Shown one piece after another: positions 29,355-38,530 of a stretch of 64,000 bases of DNA; position 1 is the first letter of the stretch; every line of letters starts with the position of its first letter. The DNA lies in the IMG/VR virus record IMGVR_UViG_3300013102_000030, positions 1 to 64,000 of that record; one strand, written 5' to 3'. The DNA comes from a virus. The notes under the pieces were generated by a model. That model made no database searches, had not been told where the DNA came from, and worked only from the letters and a program-made list of their open reading frames with translations. Position numbers and translations under genes: made by a program.

Positions 29355-32300
29355 ATGGCATGGAATATCAGCACGGCAAAACGCCGAGCGCTCGTCAAGC
29401 TTCAGCTACGAGATAAGAACGGTCGATGGATCGAAATGGGCGGTGGAGTCAAGTGGTACTCCTCCCGCCTAAAGAAAGTCGTATCTGGTACCGTTGTAGG
29501 TACACAGGGTGAGAACGCCCTTGTCCGACTCCCTAAGGAGAACCCAACACACGAACCAGCACTTGTCTCGGTGCCAGCACGCAGCATTGCTGTAGTTGAT
29601 GCCAAGACGCGTATTTCCATTCCGGGTAAGAACGCCCCTGCGGACGCTACCCCTGAGTTCGAAAAGCCTGAAGCAGTTGGCAAGCTGTCCAAGCCTGCCA
29701 ACGGATTTGTCAAGCCCAACGACCGTCCCGAGGATTGGAAGATCTCTCAGACGGACGATGGCCGTACCTACATCTCCCGTCCTGACGGTGCAGATCTGTA
29801 CTTCCCTGCCCGTAGCCTTGACATCGGTGATGAGATCATTGCTCCGGAAGGCGCTGAAGCATCCAAGCCGTTCTCCATCGGTAAGTCGTGGGGCCGCAAG
29901 AAGGCTGAAGCGGTCAGCACCACTGGCCCGAAGATGGGTACCGTCATCGACATCAACGGTGACCGTTACGCTGTCGTGCAGCTTGCAGACGGTGTTGTCG
30001 TTGACGACCCCAAGCGTCCCGGAGAGAAGACCAACAAGGTTACCGTTGGTCTGTCCAACTCTGTCATCAAGGCAACCGATGGTCTGAAGCAGGCTCTTGG
30101 TGGTGTCTTTGACGACGAAGGCTTCAACGAAAACGACGGCGGCGACGATCAGGAGGTTGACTCATCCGAGGAGGCCAACTCTGATCACGCTGGACGTGAA
30201 GTCCCTGAAGAGGATACCAACCCTGAGGACGATCCTGCTGCTGACGTAGAGGTCGATATCGCTGAGGCTACCAAGGCTGCTGAGCCGGGAACCGACAACG
30301 AAGAAGACGCTCCGATTCGTGAAGAGGAAGATCCTGAAGCCAAGGCTGCTGCTGAGGCCGATCTTGCACGCCGTGTTGCCGAGCATGAAGCAAAGCGCAA
30401 GGAACTGGGAGACCAGTACGACGAAAACGGTCTGACAGCAGACGAAGCCAAGATGGTTTCTGCCTATGACCGCCTTGCTGCCGGTGCCTCCGACCCTGAC
30501 CGTGCCGCAAACTACTTTGACAAGGCCGAAGCTCTCCGTGAAACGGGCAAGAAGCGTCTCGGGGAGTCCAACGACAAGTCCGAGAAGCCTGCTGACAAGC
30601 CCAAGGAGGCCCCTCAGACGGCTCCGGAGCCTGAACAGGAGCGCCAGTCCGACTCTAACGATTTGGAGGCCCCTAAGGAGAAGTCAGAGGCTGAGAAGCG
30701 TTATGACAAGATCACCGATGAGATTCGTTCCATCAAGTTCCCCGGAGAAGATCAGGAACCTGATCTGAATGATCCGCGTCTGAAGGCAGCAGAATCTGCT
30801 GATGACAACGCTGTGGACTCTGAGCGTGAAGGTATCAAGCCCAACACCGATGAGTGGTATGATATGTGGACTTCCACCTATCACTCTGCTCTTGAGGATA
30901 ACAAGGCTGAACAGGACGCGAAGTCTCGCCAGCAGGAACAGGATCAGGCTGTAGAGGAGGACGCGTACGCTGCGGCCTATCACAAGCCTGCCCTCCTGTC
31001 CATCACCACACGCGGAAACACCCGTGGAGAGATGGAGTACTTTGATGAGGTAGCTCGTGAGTCTGAGATCGATCAGGGTTACCACATGGAAGGTAACAAG
31101 TTCATTGTCACCGACCTTGACAAGGCTCAGAAGGCTATTGACAACATCATCGATGTCTGGAATGATAAGCAGGAGTCTGCCCAGAAGGGCGGATACTCTG
31201 CGGAAACCCCTGCAAAGGTCCGTTCGGTCCTTGCTGGCCTTGAAAAGCTGGATGCACAGGTTCGTGAAGCCAAGCGCAACAAGGAAAAGCACGCCTCCCG
31301 CTTTGACGGAAACTACGACATCACGGCTGACCGCCGTCTTGGTAAAGTCCGTCCGGGTGCTGAAGACTCTGACTACGCTGTAGATCGTACCTCCGATGAG
31401 CTTGTCAAGGCAATGCCCATCGGTGGAACCCTTACAGTACATGATCCAGACAACTTCTACTCAGGAATTCCTGTCGTCAAGATCGATGACAACACTTGGG
31501 CACGCCAAAAGGGTGTTGCAAGCCGCGAGTGGGACTTCTTTGACGACTTTGACATGTCCGATGATCTCCTCACAGGTGTCAAGCTTCCGGACAACCCGAA
31601 GAATGACTTCACTGAGAAGGATCTCAACGATGCACGCCGCGCCAAGGAACGCAAGGACCGTGACGACAAGGCGTTCAACGACAACTGGAACGCACATCAG
31701 GAGAAGCTGAAGGCTGAAAGGGATGCAGAGCAAGCTCCTGCCAAGGAAGAGCCAGCAAAGAAGGAACAGGCTCCTCTCACAGAGGGAGACCAGTTCGAAC
31801 TGCCGCTTCCGGGTGTCCAGAAGCAGGGCAAGCGCGAGGACAAGTCTGCTGCCCACAAGAAGACTCTTGACGGTCTGGAAGAGGGTGACCGTGTATCTTA
31901 CACGAACGCCCACGATGAGACTTCCACCTACCAGAAGCACGCTGATGGTACATGGGATCTGCTGGACCCTGAGGATGAGTGGGAGGATCAGTCTCCTCTT
32001 GAAGAGGCTCTGACCTCTGACGAAGTTGCTGCACGTACAAAGCGTGGAGACCTTGAGGTTGCTACTGTAGCAGACCGTGAGGAAGCTGACAGGGAAGAGA
32101 ACTACAAGCGCAGGCTCCGTGGCGACGACTACATGAAGTCCAACCCTGATCCTGTTCGTCGTAAGAACAATGGCGACGAAGGCAAGTCCCAGACTCAGCA
32201 GCAGGCGCAGGATGCCAACTCCGCTGACCAGCCATGGAGTGCTGATGAGATTCAGGGCACTATGCGTGACTGGTTTGACTTTGCTCAGGCTGTCAAGAAT

Positions 32301-35300
32301 GGCGACAACCGCGCCATTGAAACGATGGCTAACAACAAGCGTACCGGTGACGAAGAAACTGATATCATCGTCAACGACAAGGGCCAGCCGTTCGATCTCA
32401 CCCTGACTTACAACGATGACGGAGATCCCGTTGTTCGCTTGAGCAATTTCGATGACTCCAAGGACATCTACGGAGACTTTGAGATTGACAACTCTGTCAT
32501 GCCCAAGCAGCTTGCTACACTCATCCACGAGTCGATCAACGCTGATGATCCCCATGCAGCAGTTGCCGAGCGCAACGGAAGCAACGATCCTGTTGATGAC
32601 CCTTCAGTTGGTCAGAGCTATGAGGTCAGCAGTCACATTGGTGAAGGTAAGAACTACCTTGCCAAGGCTATTGAAGATCACGGTGACTCTGGCATTGTTA
32701 TCAACGGCACCACAGCGGATGTCACTGACCTTGACAAGGCACAGGACTTCCTGCGTGACGCTGTTCTTGACATTCAGGGGAAGATCAGCGATCCTTCCGC
32801 CCGTAAGAACTCCAAGATCGAACTGAACAAGGCTCAGCGCAACCTCAACAAGATACTTGCTGATGTCAACGCCAAGCAGTTCCAGCGCGACGGAGTAACC
32901 CGTCCGCCAAAGTGGATGAGGGACAAGCAGGACTCAACTCCGGCCAAGTCTGAGGATGCCCCTGCTCCTGAAGCGGAGGCTCCCAAGGCTCCGGAAGCTG
33001 CCAAGACCAACGTACCACTGGCTGATCTTGAGAAGCAGGCCAAGGCTGACGGAGACACTGTTCTCTATCACGGTGGTCTGCCTGACGGTACGACTCTCGA
33101 TGACATTGATCTGAACCGCAATGGAGAGCAGCAGAACAAGCGTGGACGCTCATTCGGTGGATTCTATCTCACCGATGAGTCTTCCAAGAGTTGGTCCGAC
33201 GACTACGCCATGAAGCGTAACGGTGTCATGCACGGTTTTGTCATCGACAAGAACGCCCGTATTGACGACCGTGGAAAAGCACAGATTGACCGCCTCTCCG
33301 CAGAAGACCGCGCTGAAGCTGCCAAGACTGCCGATGTCATCAAGGGTAAGGACCTTCTGGGACGCACCCAGTATGTCCTGCTCAACAAGGATGTCATCAA
33401 GGGTGTTGGTGAGACCAACATGAAGGACGACAAGTCCTCTGAGGACTCTGCTCCTGAGGCTAATGCTCCGGAAGCTCCTTCAGCACCTGAAGCTGATGTT
33501 ACGCCTGAGGAGTCCGCTCCTGAGGCTGACGCTCCTGCTCCAGTTGACATTGTCGATCACCTGAACCAGAATGCTGTACTGGGAGATGACGCTGAGCGTC
33601 GTGCTGCTGGCCTGTATCTCGGTGGTGCTCGCTACAACTCTGTCCTACGTGACGCTGCTGAGAACGGTAAAGAGGTTCACCCTCAATTCCAAGATCAGAT
33701 CGATACCCTCACGGGATTCATCGAGAAGCAGCCGGAGTTCGGTCAGGAGACCAAGCTCTACCGTGGAATGAGCCAGAAGTTCCTTCCGGATGCAGAGAAC
33801 CGTGTTGGCGACGTTATCACTGAGCCTGCGTTCCTGTCAACCTCTCTCAAGAGGGATCAGGCTGAACTGTTCTCCGGTGTCGGTGGTGGTGTCCTCATGG
33901 AGATCACTGCACGTCCACAGGACAAGGGCCTTTCGGTCAACATTGCTCAGATGCATGATCAGTCTGACATTCCGGAAGAATACCGTGCTCCTAACGATGT
34001 AACCGCCCGTGAGGCTGAAATCCTCATGAAGCCGGGAACATCCATGCGTATCACGGGTGTTGACGAAGTCAACGGAACTAAGGTTGTCAGGGCTGAGATC
34101 GTAGACGCACCTTCCGACAAGGTAGATGCTGAGATCATCCCTGAAGAAGCTGAGCTTCCTGAGGCTGAAGTCGATACTCCTGCTGTTGATGCTCCTGAAG
34201 ACTCCATCAACTCCCGTGGCCTCACCGATGCTGAGGAAGAAGAGTGGAATCAGGCTGAGATCGATGCTGACGTTGAAGCCCGTGCAGGAGATCCTGACGG
34301 TGTCCAGATGTACAAGGATAAGGCTGATGCCATCCTTCAGCGTGGACAGGACCGTCTCAACGGTGTAGACTCCACTGAGGACTCTTCCGCTCCGGAAGAA
34401 CCAGCAGTTTACACTGAGGGTGGACCCGGACGCGTTCCTTCTCTCAAGGAGACCATCAAGGCGATCCGTGAATCCGGTGTCGAATCCGTTCACATTCCGC
34501 TCAGTGATGCTCCGAAGAAGGACTGGACTCCGGATGAGCTTGAGGCTAAGTTCGACAGGGACGAGAAGAACGGTCTGGGGAACCTCCAGTTCGACGCTCT
34601 TCCTGATGAGTACAAGCGCTACAAGGACTCATCTGCTCCGGCAGATCCGATCAACCTTCCTGAAGAGGCAGCACCAGAAGCATCCGCTCCTGAGACTGCT
34701 CCTGAAGGACCGGCTCCAACTCCGGAACAGCAGGCCAAGCTTGACGAGTACGACCGTCAAATGGACGCTGCTGTAGAGGCTGACGATGACGCAGCGTACG
34801 ACAAGGCATCTGATGCTAAGTACGATCTCATTGACGCAATCCGTAATGGTTCGGCATCCAACGAAAACTCTGATAGTGTTTCAGACATGGAAACCGAATC
34901 TGAACCTTGGGTAAACCCGCTGGATGCACTGGGCATCGAACGACGCACACCTGAAGCGATTGAGGGAGAGAAGTATCCTCCGACTCAGCAGCAGCAGGAC
35001 GTGATTGATGCTGTTCTGGCAGGTCTTGACACGAAGGTTCAGGCTATGGCCGGTACCGGTAAGACTTCCACGCTTGTTGCTCTGTCCCGCCGCCTCACAA
35101 AGGAAGGCAAGAGCGCGATCTACATTGCGTTCAACAAGACAGTTCAGGAAGAAGCTGAAGAGCGCATGAAGGGCCTGAAGGTGGAAGCCAAGACCGGTCA
35201 CGGTACGGCTCACACGTGGGCACGTACCAACATGCCTCACCTGACGACCCGTCTTGCTGGCAAAGATCCGATGTACCCGATCAAGTTCGACAAGAAGACC

Positions 35301-38105
35301 AAGCAGGCAACTGACTGGGCTGACAAGAAGCCGGTTTCCTCTTCACGAGAGATCGCTAACATTCTCGGTGTTGAGAACAACCAGATTCACGAGGACGGTA
35401 CTGGTATTCCGCTCTCCAAGTCCAGTGTTGTTTTGGCTGTCAAGAAGACTGTCGGTTCCTTCCAGCTTAGTGATAAGGATGAGATCCTTCCGGAGCACGT
35501 TCCGGACTCATTTGAAATCGATGAGGCAGACAAGCCGAAGATTGTTGAGTTCGCAAACGCGTACTGGGATGACCTTTCCCGCGAGGATGGTGTGTTCCGC
35601 ATGGAGCACGACACCTACCGTAAGCACTGGGCGCTTTCACGTCCTGACCTCACGGATGGTACCGGTGGCAACAAGGCTGGCGCATCCGTGCTCTACATTG
35701 ACGAGGCTCAGGATACCCCTCCTGTCCTTGCCAAGGTAGTTGCAGACCAGAAGATGCAGAAGGTCATTGTCGGTGACCAGAATCAGGCCATCTACGCGTT
35801 CGCTGAGAACATCGACTACCTCTCTGAGGCAGACGGTGACGTTGAGCTTCCGCTTGACAAGTCATGGCGATTCGGTCCTCAGGTTGCTGACATTGGTAAC
35901 CGCTTCCTCCAGATGCTGGAATCTGACAGCCGTGTTGTCGGTGGTGGCCCTGAGTCCAGCATCGTCTACGGCATGGAGAACGCTGACGCTGTTCTTGTCC
36001 GCACCAACGCTGGTATGATTCAGGTCATCCTTGAAGAGACTGCTCGTGGCCGCAAGGTTGCTGCTCCTCCGGGAACTCGTGCAGATCTGATCCGCATGGC
36101 TGACACGGTCGAGAACCTGCGTGATGGCTGGGCCGGAGAGAATCCTCACGATGATCTCCTTGGGTTCAAGGACTGGAACGAAGTCATGGCAGCGAACGAA
36201 AACGGAGACCGTAGTGTTTCCAAGATCGTGAGCATGTTCGATGAGGGAAGTCCAACCAAGCGTGGAATGATCAAGGACTACCCTGCGTTCCTTGCTCAGC
36301 AGATGTCCAATGTCCGAAAGGCCATTGACAGCCTTGTCATGGAAGTTCCGGAATACCAGAACATCAAGCTTGTCAAGGAAGGTAACCGTACCTACCTTGA
36401 GGGTGCAGACCACCTGACCGGTAACAAGAAGCAGTTCGCGTCATACGACTTCAGCGCAGCCGTTGGTAAGATGAAGTACCCATACGCGGCCAAGCCGAGC
36501 ATGAACTTCATGGAGAAGAAGAAAGCCTACCACGAGGCAGGCGGACTCGGAACCGAAGGCTGGCGATTTGACTCTAGGTCAAAGCGCTACTACACTGATA
36601 GCCCAGAAGTAGCTGCTGGCATCGAGAAGTACTCGGGACAGGGAGACGTTATCGTTTCCACTGCCCACAAGTCCAAGGGTCTTGAATGGGACCGCGTCCG
36701 AATCAGTGATGACTTCCGTGCTCCTTACGAGGACAAGAACGGAGCCATGGTTTGGCCGGAGGATGACGAGTACAAGCTTGCCTACGTAGCCGTTACGCGT
36801 GCTGCCAAGGAACTTGATCCGGGTATTCTGGACTACGTTTTCGCTCACACACAGGAAAACGGTGGAGATCCCAAGAAGAAGCGTTCGATGGAAGATTCCA
36901 CTCCTGCTCCTGAGCAGGTTGAGGAAGAGAACCTTCCGAACAACGTTCCTGAAGAGGTTGCTGCTGAGGAAACAGACGTTCCTGAGGTTGAGGCTCCTGC
37001 CGAGATCCAAGAGAACCCTGAAGCCGATGTAGCTATTCCGGAAACGGAGCCGATGGGCCTCCCAGCCACAGACTACACGGAAGAGGAGTTTGCAAAGCTC
37101 CCTGTTGGAACTCGTATTCCAAGGGGACGCGGAGGCGAGCACCGCAAGGTTGGACCGAACGAATGGGAAAGCTACAACGAAGACGGTACCAAGCTCTCCG
37201 GAGGAACAAATACCGACTGGGTTATTCAGGCCAACGAAGAACTTCAGAAGCCTGCTCCAGTTGAGATTGATGCTCCAGAGATTCCGGAACAGGACGAACC
37301 TGTCATCACTCCGGATCTGGTTGACGCTCCTGAGCCTGTCTCAGAGCCTGATCCTGTACCTGTAGCTCCGGCTCCTGCTCCAACGCCTCCACCGGCTCCT
37401 GAGTTTGACGACGAAGGTCTGACTCCTCAGGAACGCCGCAGGGCTGATGAGCTTGAGCGCTGGATCGCTGAGGTCTACAAGGGCAACGCCCAAGGCAACG
37501 TGACGGCCATGGAGAACGAATTGTTCGACATGCTGGAGCGTGGCGAGAAGCGTATGAATCCGGCTCCTGAGCCTCCTACAGCGGCTCCACCGGCTAGGGA
37601 GACCACGACAACGCCTAAGGGACGCGCACCACGAGGTACGTACACCGATCAGCCTCTGATGGACTCCAGCGGTAAGCAGATCCAGATGGGTGACATGATT
37701 GGACACCCAAGGCTGGGACCGGTAGCAGTGACTGGTTTTGTTCCGCACTCCGGACGTAATACCTTCATTGATCCGGTAACAGGCAAGGAAGCGTCAGTCA
37801 AGGCGGCTAACGTCAAGATCGTCAATGACGTTCCGGACGAAGATATCACCGATATTGTTGGACAGCCCGGAGAGCGCTTCCAAGACCCGGCAACGGGTAA
37901 GAAAGCGTTCTACAACGGAGATGGACAGCCTATCGTGACCGGCCAGCGTGTCGTTGATCCTCGTACAGGACGTACAGGTGTTGTTGTCAGCGTCTATCCG
38001 GGCGCAGACGGCCTAGCCTCTGTCCCGGTTCAATGGGACGACGCTCCTAAGCCTGCCAAGCCAACCCGTGTCAAGGGTATCCTCTTGAAGCTGGCTGGTG
38101 TATAA
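29355..38105 (+). CDS. giant polyvalent protein: two ADP-ribosyltransferase-like domains plus SF1 helicase, 2916 aa
   Basis: Modules in order: (a) residues 1-80, LRDKNGRWIEMG plus a KOW/SH3-like unit; (b) acidic linkers and two copies of a VTDLDKAQ helical unit (about 583 and 1122); (c) about 1220-1355, an ART-like domain with YHGG (Tyr1238-His1239) and FYLTD (Tyr1271); (d) about 1430-1590, a VIP2/exoenzyme-type ADP-ribosyltransferase with LYRGM (Arg1470), FLSTS (Ser1495) and ExE (Glu1553, Glu1555), so its catalytic triad is complete; (e) about 1880-2510, a UvrD/Rep-type helicase with AGTGKT (Lys1903), IDEAQD (Asp2116-Glu2117), a VSTAHKSKGLEWDRV motif and VAVTRA (Arg2482); (f) C-terminal KOW/SH3-like units. 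Such polyvalent proteins next to portals are thought to be packaged and injected. ATG lies after TGGAGCCGTAATAA, a weak ribosome site. Confidence 0.85.
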   Translation: MAWNISTAKRRALVKLQLRDKNGRWIEMGGGVKWYSSRLKKVVSGTVVGTQGENALVRLPKENPTHEPALVSVPARSIAVVDAKTRISIPGKNAPADATPEFEKPEAVGKLSKPANGFVKPNDRPEDWKISQTDDGRTYISRPDGADLYFPARSLDIGDEIIAPEGAEASKPFSIGKSWGRKKAEAVSTTGPKMGTVIDINGDRYAVVQLADGVVVDDPKRPGEKTNKVTVGLSNSVIKATDGLKQALGGVFDDEGFNENDGGDDQEVDSSEEANSDHAGREVPEEDTNPEDDPAADVEVDIAEATKAAEPGTDNEEDAPIREEEDPEAKAAAEADLARRVAEHEAKRKELGDQYDENGLTADEAKMVSAYDRLAAGASDPDRAANYFDKAEALRETGKKRLGESNDKSEKPADKPKEAPQTAPEPEQERQSDSNDLEAPKEKSEAEKRYDKITDEIRSIKFPGEDQEPDLNDPRLKAAESADDNAVDSEREGIKPNTDEWYDMWTSTYHSALEDNKAEQDAKSRQQEQDQAVEEDAYAAAYHKPALLSITTRGNTRGEMEYFDEVARESEIDQGYHMEGNKFIVTDLDKAQKAIDNIIDVWNDKQESAQKGGYSAETPAKVRSVLAGLEKLDAQVREAKRNKEKHASRFDGNYDITADRRLGKVRPGAEDSDYAVDRTSDELVKAMPIGGTLTVHDPDNFYSGIPVVKIDDNTWARQKGVASREWDFFDDFDMSDDLLTGVKLPDNPKNDFTEKDLNDARRAKERKDRDDKAFNDNWNAHQEKLKAERDAEQAPAKEEPAKKEQAPLTEGDQFELPLPGVQKQGKREDKSAAHKKTLDGLEEGDRVSYTNAHDETSTYQKHADGTWDLLDPEDEWEDQSPLEEALTSDEVAARTKRGDLEVATVADREEADREENYKRRLRGDDYMKSNPDPVRRKNNGDEGKSQTQQQAQDANSADQPWSADEIQGTMRDWFDFAQAVKNGDNRAIETMANNKRTGDEETDIIVNDKGQPFDLTLTYNDDGDPVVRLSNFDDSKDIYGDFEIDNSVMPKQLATLIHESINADDPHAAVAERNGSNDPVDDPSVGQSYEVSSHIGEGKNYLAKAIEDHGDSGIVINGTTADVTDLDKAQDFLRDAVLDIQGKISDPSARKNSKIELNKAQRNLNKILADVNAKQFQRDGVTRPPKWMRDKQDSTPAKSEDAPAPEAEAPKAPEAAKTNVPLADLEKQAKADGDTVLYHGGLPDGTTLDDIDLNRNGEQQNKRGRSFGGFYLTDESSKSWSDDYAMKRNGVMHGFVIDKNARIDDRGKAQIDRLSAEDRAEAAKTADVIKGKDLLGRTQYVLLNKDVIKGVGETNMKDDKSSEDSAPEANAPEAPSAPEADVTPEESAPEADAPAPVDIVDHLNQNAVLGDDAERRAAGLYLGGARYNSVLRDAAENGKEVHPQFQDQIDTLTGFIEKQPEFGQETKLYRGMSQKFLPDAENRVGDVITEPAFLSTSLKRDQAELFSGVGGGVLMEITARPQDKGLSVNIAQMHDQSDIPEEYRAPNDVTAREAEILMKPGTSMRITGVDEVNGTKVVRAEIVDAPSDKVDAEIIPEEAELPEAEVDTPAVDAPEDSINSRGLTDAEEEEWNQAEIDADVEARAGDPDGVQMYKDKADAILQRGQDRLNGVDSTEDSSAPEEPAVYTEGGPGRVPSLKETIKAIRESGVESVHIPLSDAPKKDWTPDELEAKFDRDEKNGLGNLQFDALPDEYKRYKDSSAPADPINLPEEAAPEASAPETAPEGPAPTPEQQAKLDEYDRQMDAAVEADDDAAYDKASDAKYDLIDAIRNGSASNENSDSVSDMETESEPWVNPLDALGIERRTPEAIEGEKYPPTQQQQDVIDAVLAGLDTKVQAMAGTGKTSTLVALSRRLTKEGKSAIYIAFNKTVQEEAEERMKGLKVEAKTGHGTAHTWARTNMPHLTTRLAGKDPMYPIKFDKKTKQATDWADKKPVSSSREIANILGVENNQIHEDGTGIPLSKSSVVLAVKKTVGSFQLSDKDEILPEHVPDSFEIDEADKPKIVEFANAYWDDLSREDGVFRMEHDTYRKHWALSRPDLTDGTGGNKAGASVLYIDEAQDTPPVLAKVVADQKMQKVIVGDQNQAIYAFAENIDYLSEADGDVELPLDKSWRFGPQVADIGNRFLQMLESDSRVVGGGPESSIVYGMENADAVLVRTNAGMIQVILEETARGRKVAAPPGTRADLIRMADTVENLRDGWAGENPHDDLLGFKDWNEVMAANENGDRSVSKIVSMFDEGSPTKRGMIKDYPAFLAQQMSNVRKAIDSLVMEVPEYQNIKLVKEGNRTYLEGADHLTGNKKQFASYDFSAAVGKMKYPYAAKPSMNFMEKKKAYHEAGGLGTEGWRFDSRSKRYYTDSPEVAAGIEKYSGQGDVIVSTAHKSKGLEWDRVRISDDFRAPYEDKNGAMVWPEDDEYKLAYVAVTRAAKELDPGILDYVFAHTQENGGDPKKKRSMEDSTPAPEQVEEENLPNNVPEEVAAEETDVPEVEAPAEIQENPEADVAIPETEPMGLPATDYTEEEFAKLPVGTRIPRGRGGEHRKVGPNEWESYNEDGTKLSGGTNTDWVIQANEELQKPAPVEIDAPEIPEQDEPVITPDLVDAPEPVSEPDPVPVAPAPAPTPPPAPEFDDEGLTPQERRRADELERWIAEVYKGNAQGNVTAMENELFDMLERGEKRMNPAPEPPTAAPPARETTTTPKGRAPRGTYTDQPLMDSSGKQIQMGDMIGHPRLGPVAVTGFVPHSGRNTFIDPVTGKEASVKAANVKIVNDVPDEDITDIVGQPGERFQDPATGKKAFYNGDGQPIVTGQRVVDPRTGRTGVVVSVYPGADGLASVPVQWDDAPKPAKPTRVKGILLKLAGV

Positions 38106-38134
38106 TGACCGCAAACTACATAGAAGGGGAATCG

Positions 38135-38425
38135 ATGGAAGAGAACGTTGATGTTGAAGACGGTCTCGGTGATGAAGTTGAGTTCGGACTAGTTCTGGAC
38201 AAAGACGACAAAGCCTTGATGCTGATCAGGACGGATTTTGAGGAGGGGGCCATGTATTACCGGTCTTCCAACTCATGGGTCCAGATTACACCAGACGATG
38301 AGATTCCGCTACTTGATGACTATCCTCTTACGAGGGTGTCAGGAGAAGCGGTCGAGATCTGGGATGCTCATGGAGATCGAACCAAAAATGAGTTCGCTGA
38401 TGTCCTAATGGACGACGTGGACTAA
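38135..38425 (+). CDS. hypothetical acidic protein, 96 aa
   Basis: Start preferred at ATG 38135, six bases after GAAGGGG; a coupled ATG at 38105 (TAATG with the giant gene's stop) would add ten residues but has no ribosome site. Strongly acidic with a small beta core. It lies between two head-associated large proteins and may be a virion component. No family recognised. Confidence 0.75.
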   Translation: MEENVDVEDGLGDEVEFGLVLDKDDKALMLIRTDFEEGAMYYRSSNSWVQITPDDEIPLLDDYPLTRVSGEAVEIWDAHGDRTKNEFADVLMDDVD

Positions 38426-38433
38426 CCTAACAC

Positions 38434-38468
38434 GAGAAGCCCGTGATGTCAATCATCACGGGCTTCTC
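38434..38468 (+). terminator. intrinsic terminator with 15-bp stem
   Basis: GAGAAGCCCGTGATG (38434-38448) pairs perfectly with 38454-38468 around TCAAT; the right arm ends in CTTCTC and the U-tract is poor. TATACT at 38475-38480 follows, so it separates two transcripts. Confidence 0.75.
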
Positions 38469-38474
38469 TCATGG

Positions 38475-38505
38475 TATACTTGTAGCTAACTGTAAAATTT
38501 TGTAG
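38475..38505 (+). promoter_or_regulatory. -10 hexamer and tag-like sequence
   Basis: TATACT (38475-38480) has no good -35. About ten bases later, GTAAAATTTTGTAG resembles the inverted 13-base tag. The region lies just ahead of the 38531 gene. Confidence 0.45.
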
Positions 38506-38530
38506 GGGTCTGGAGTTCCAACACTCCCGC

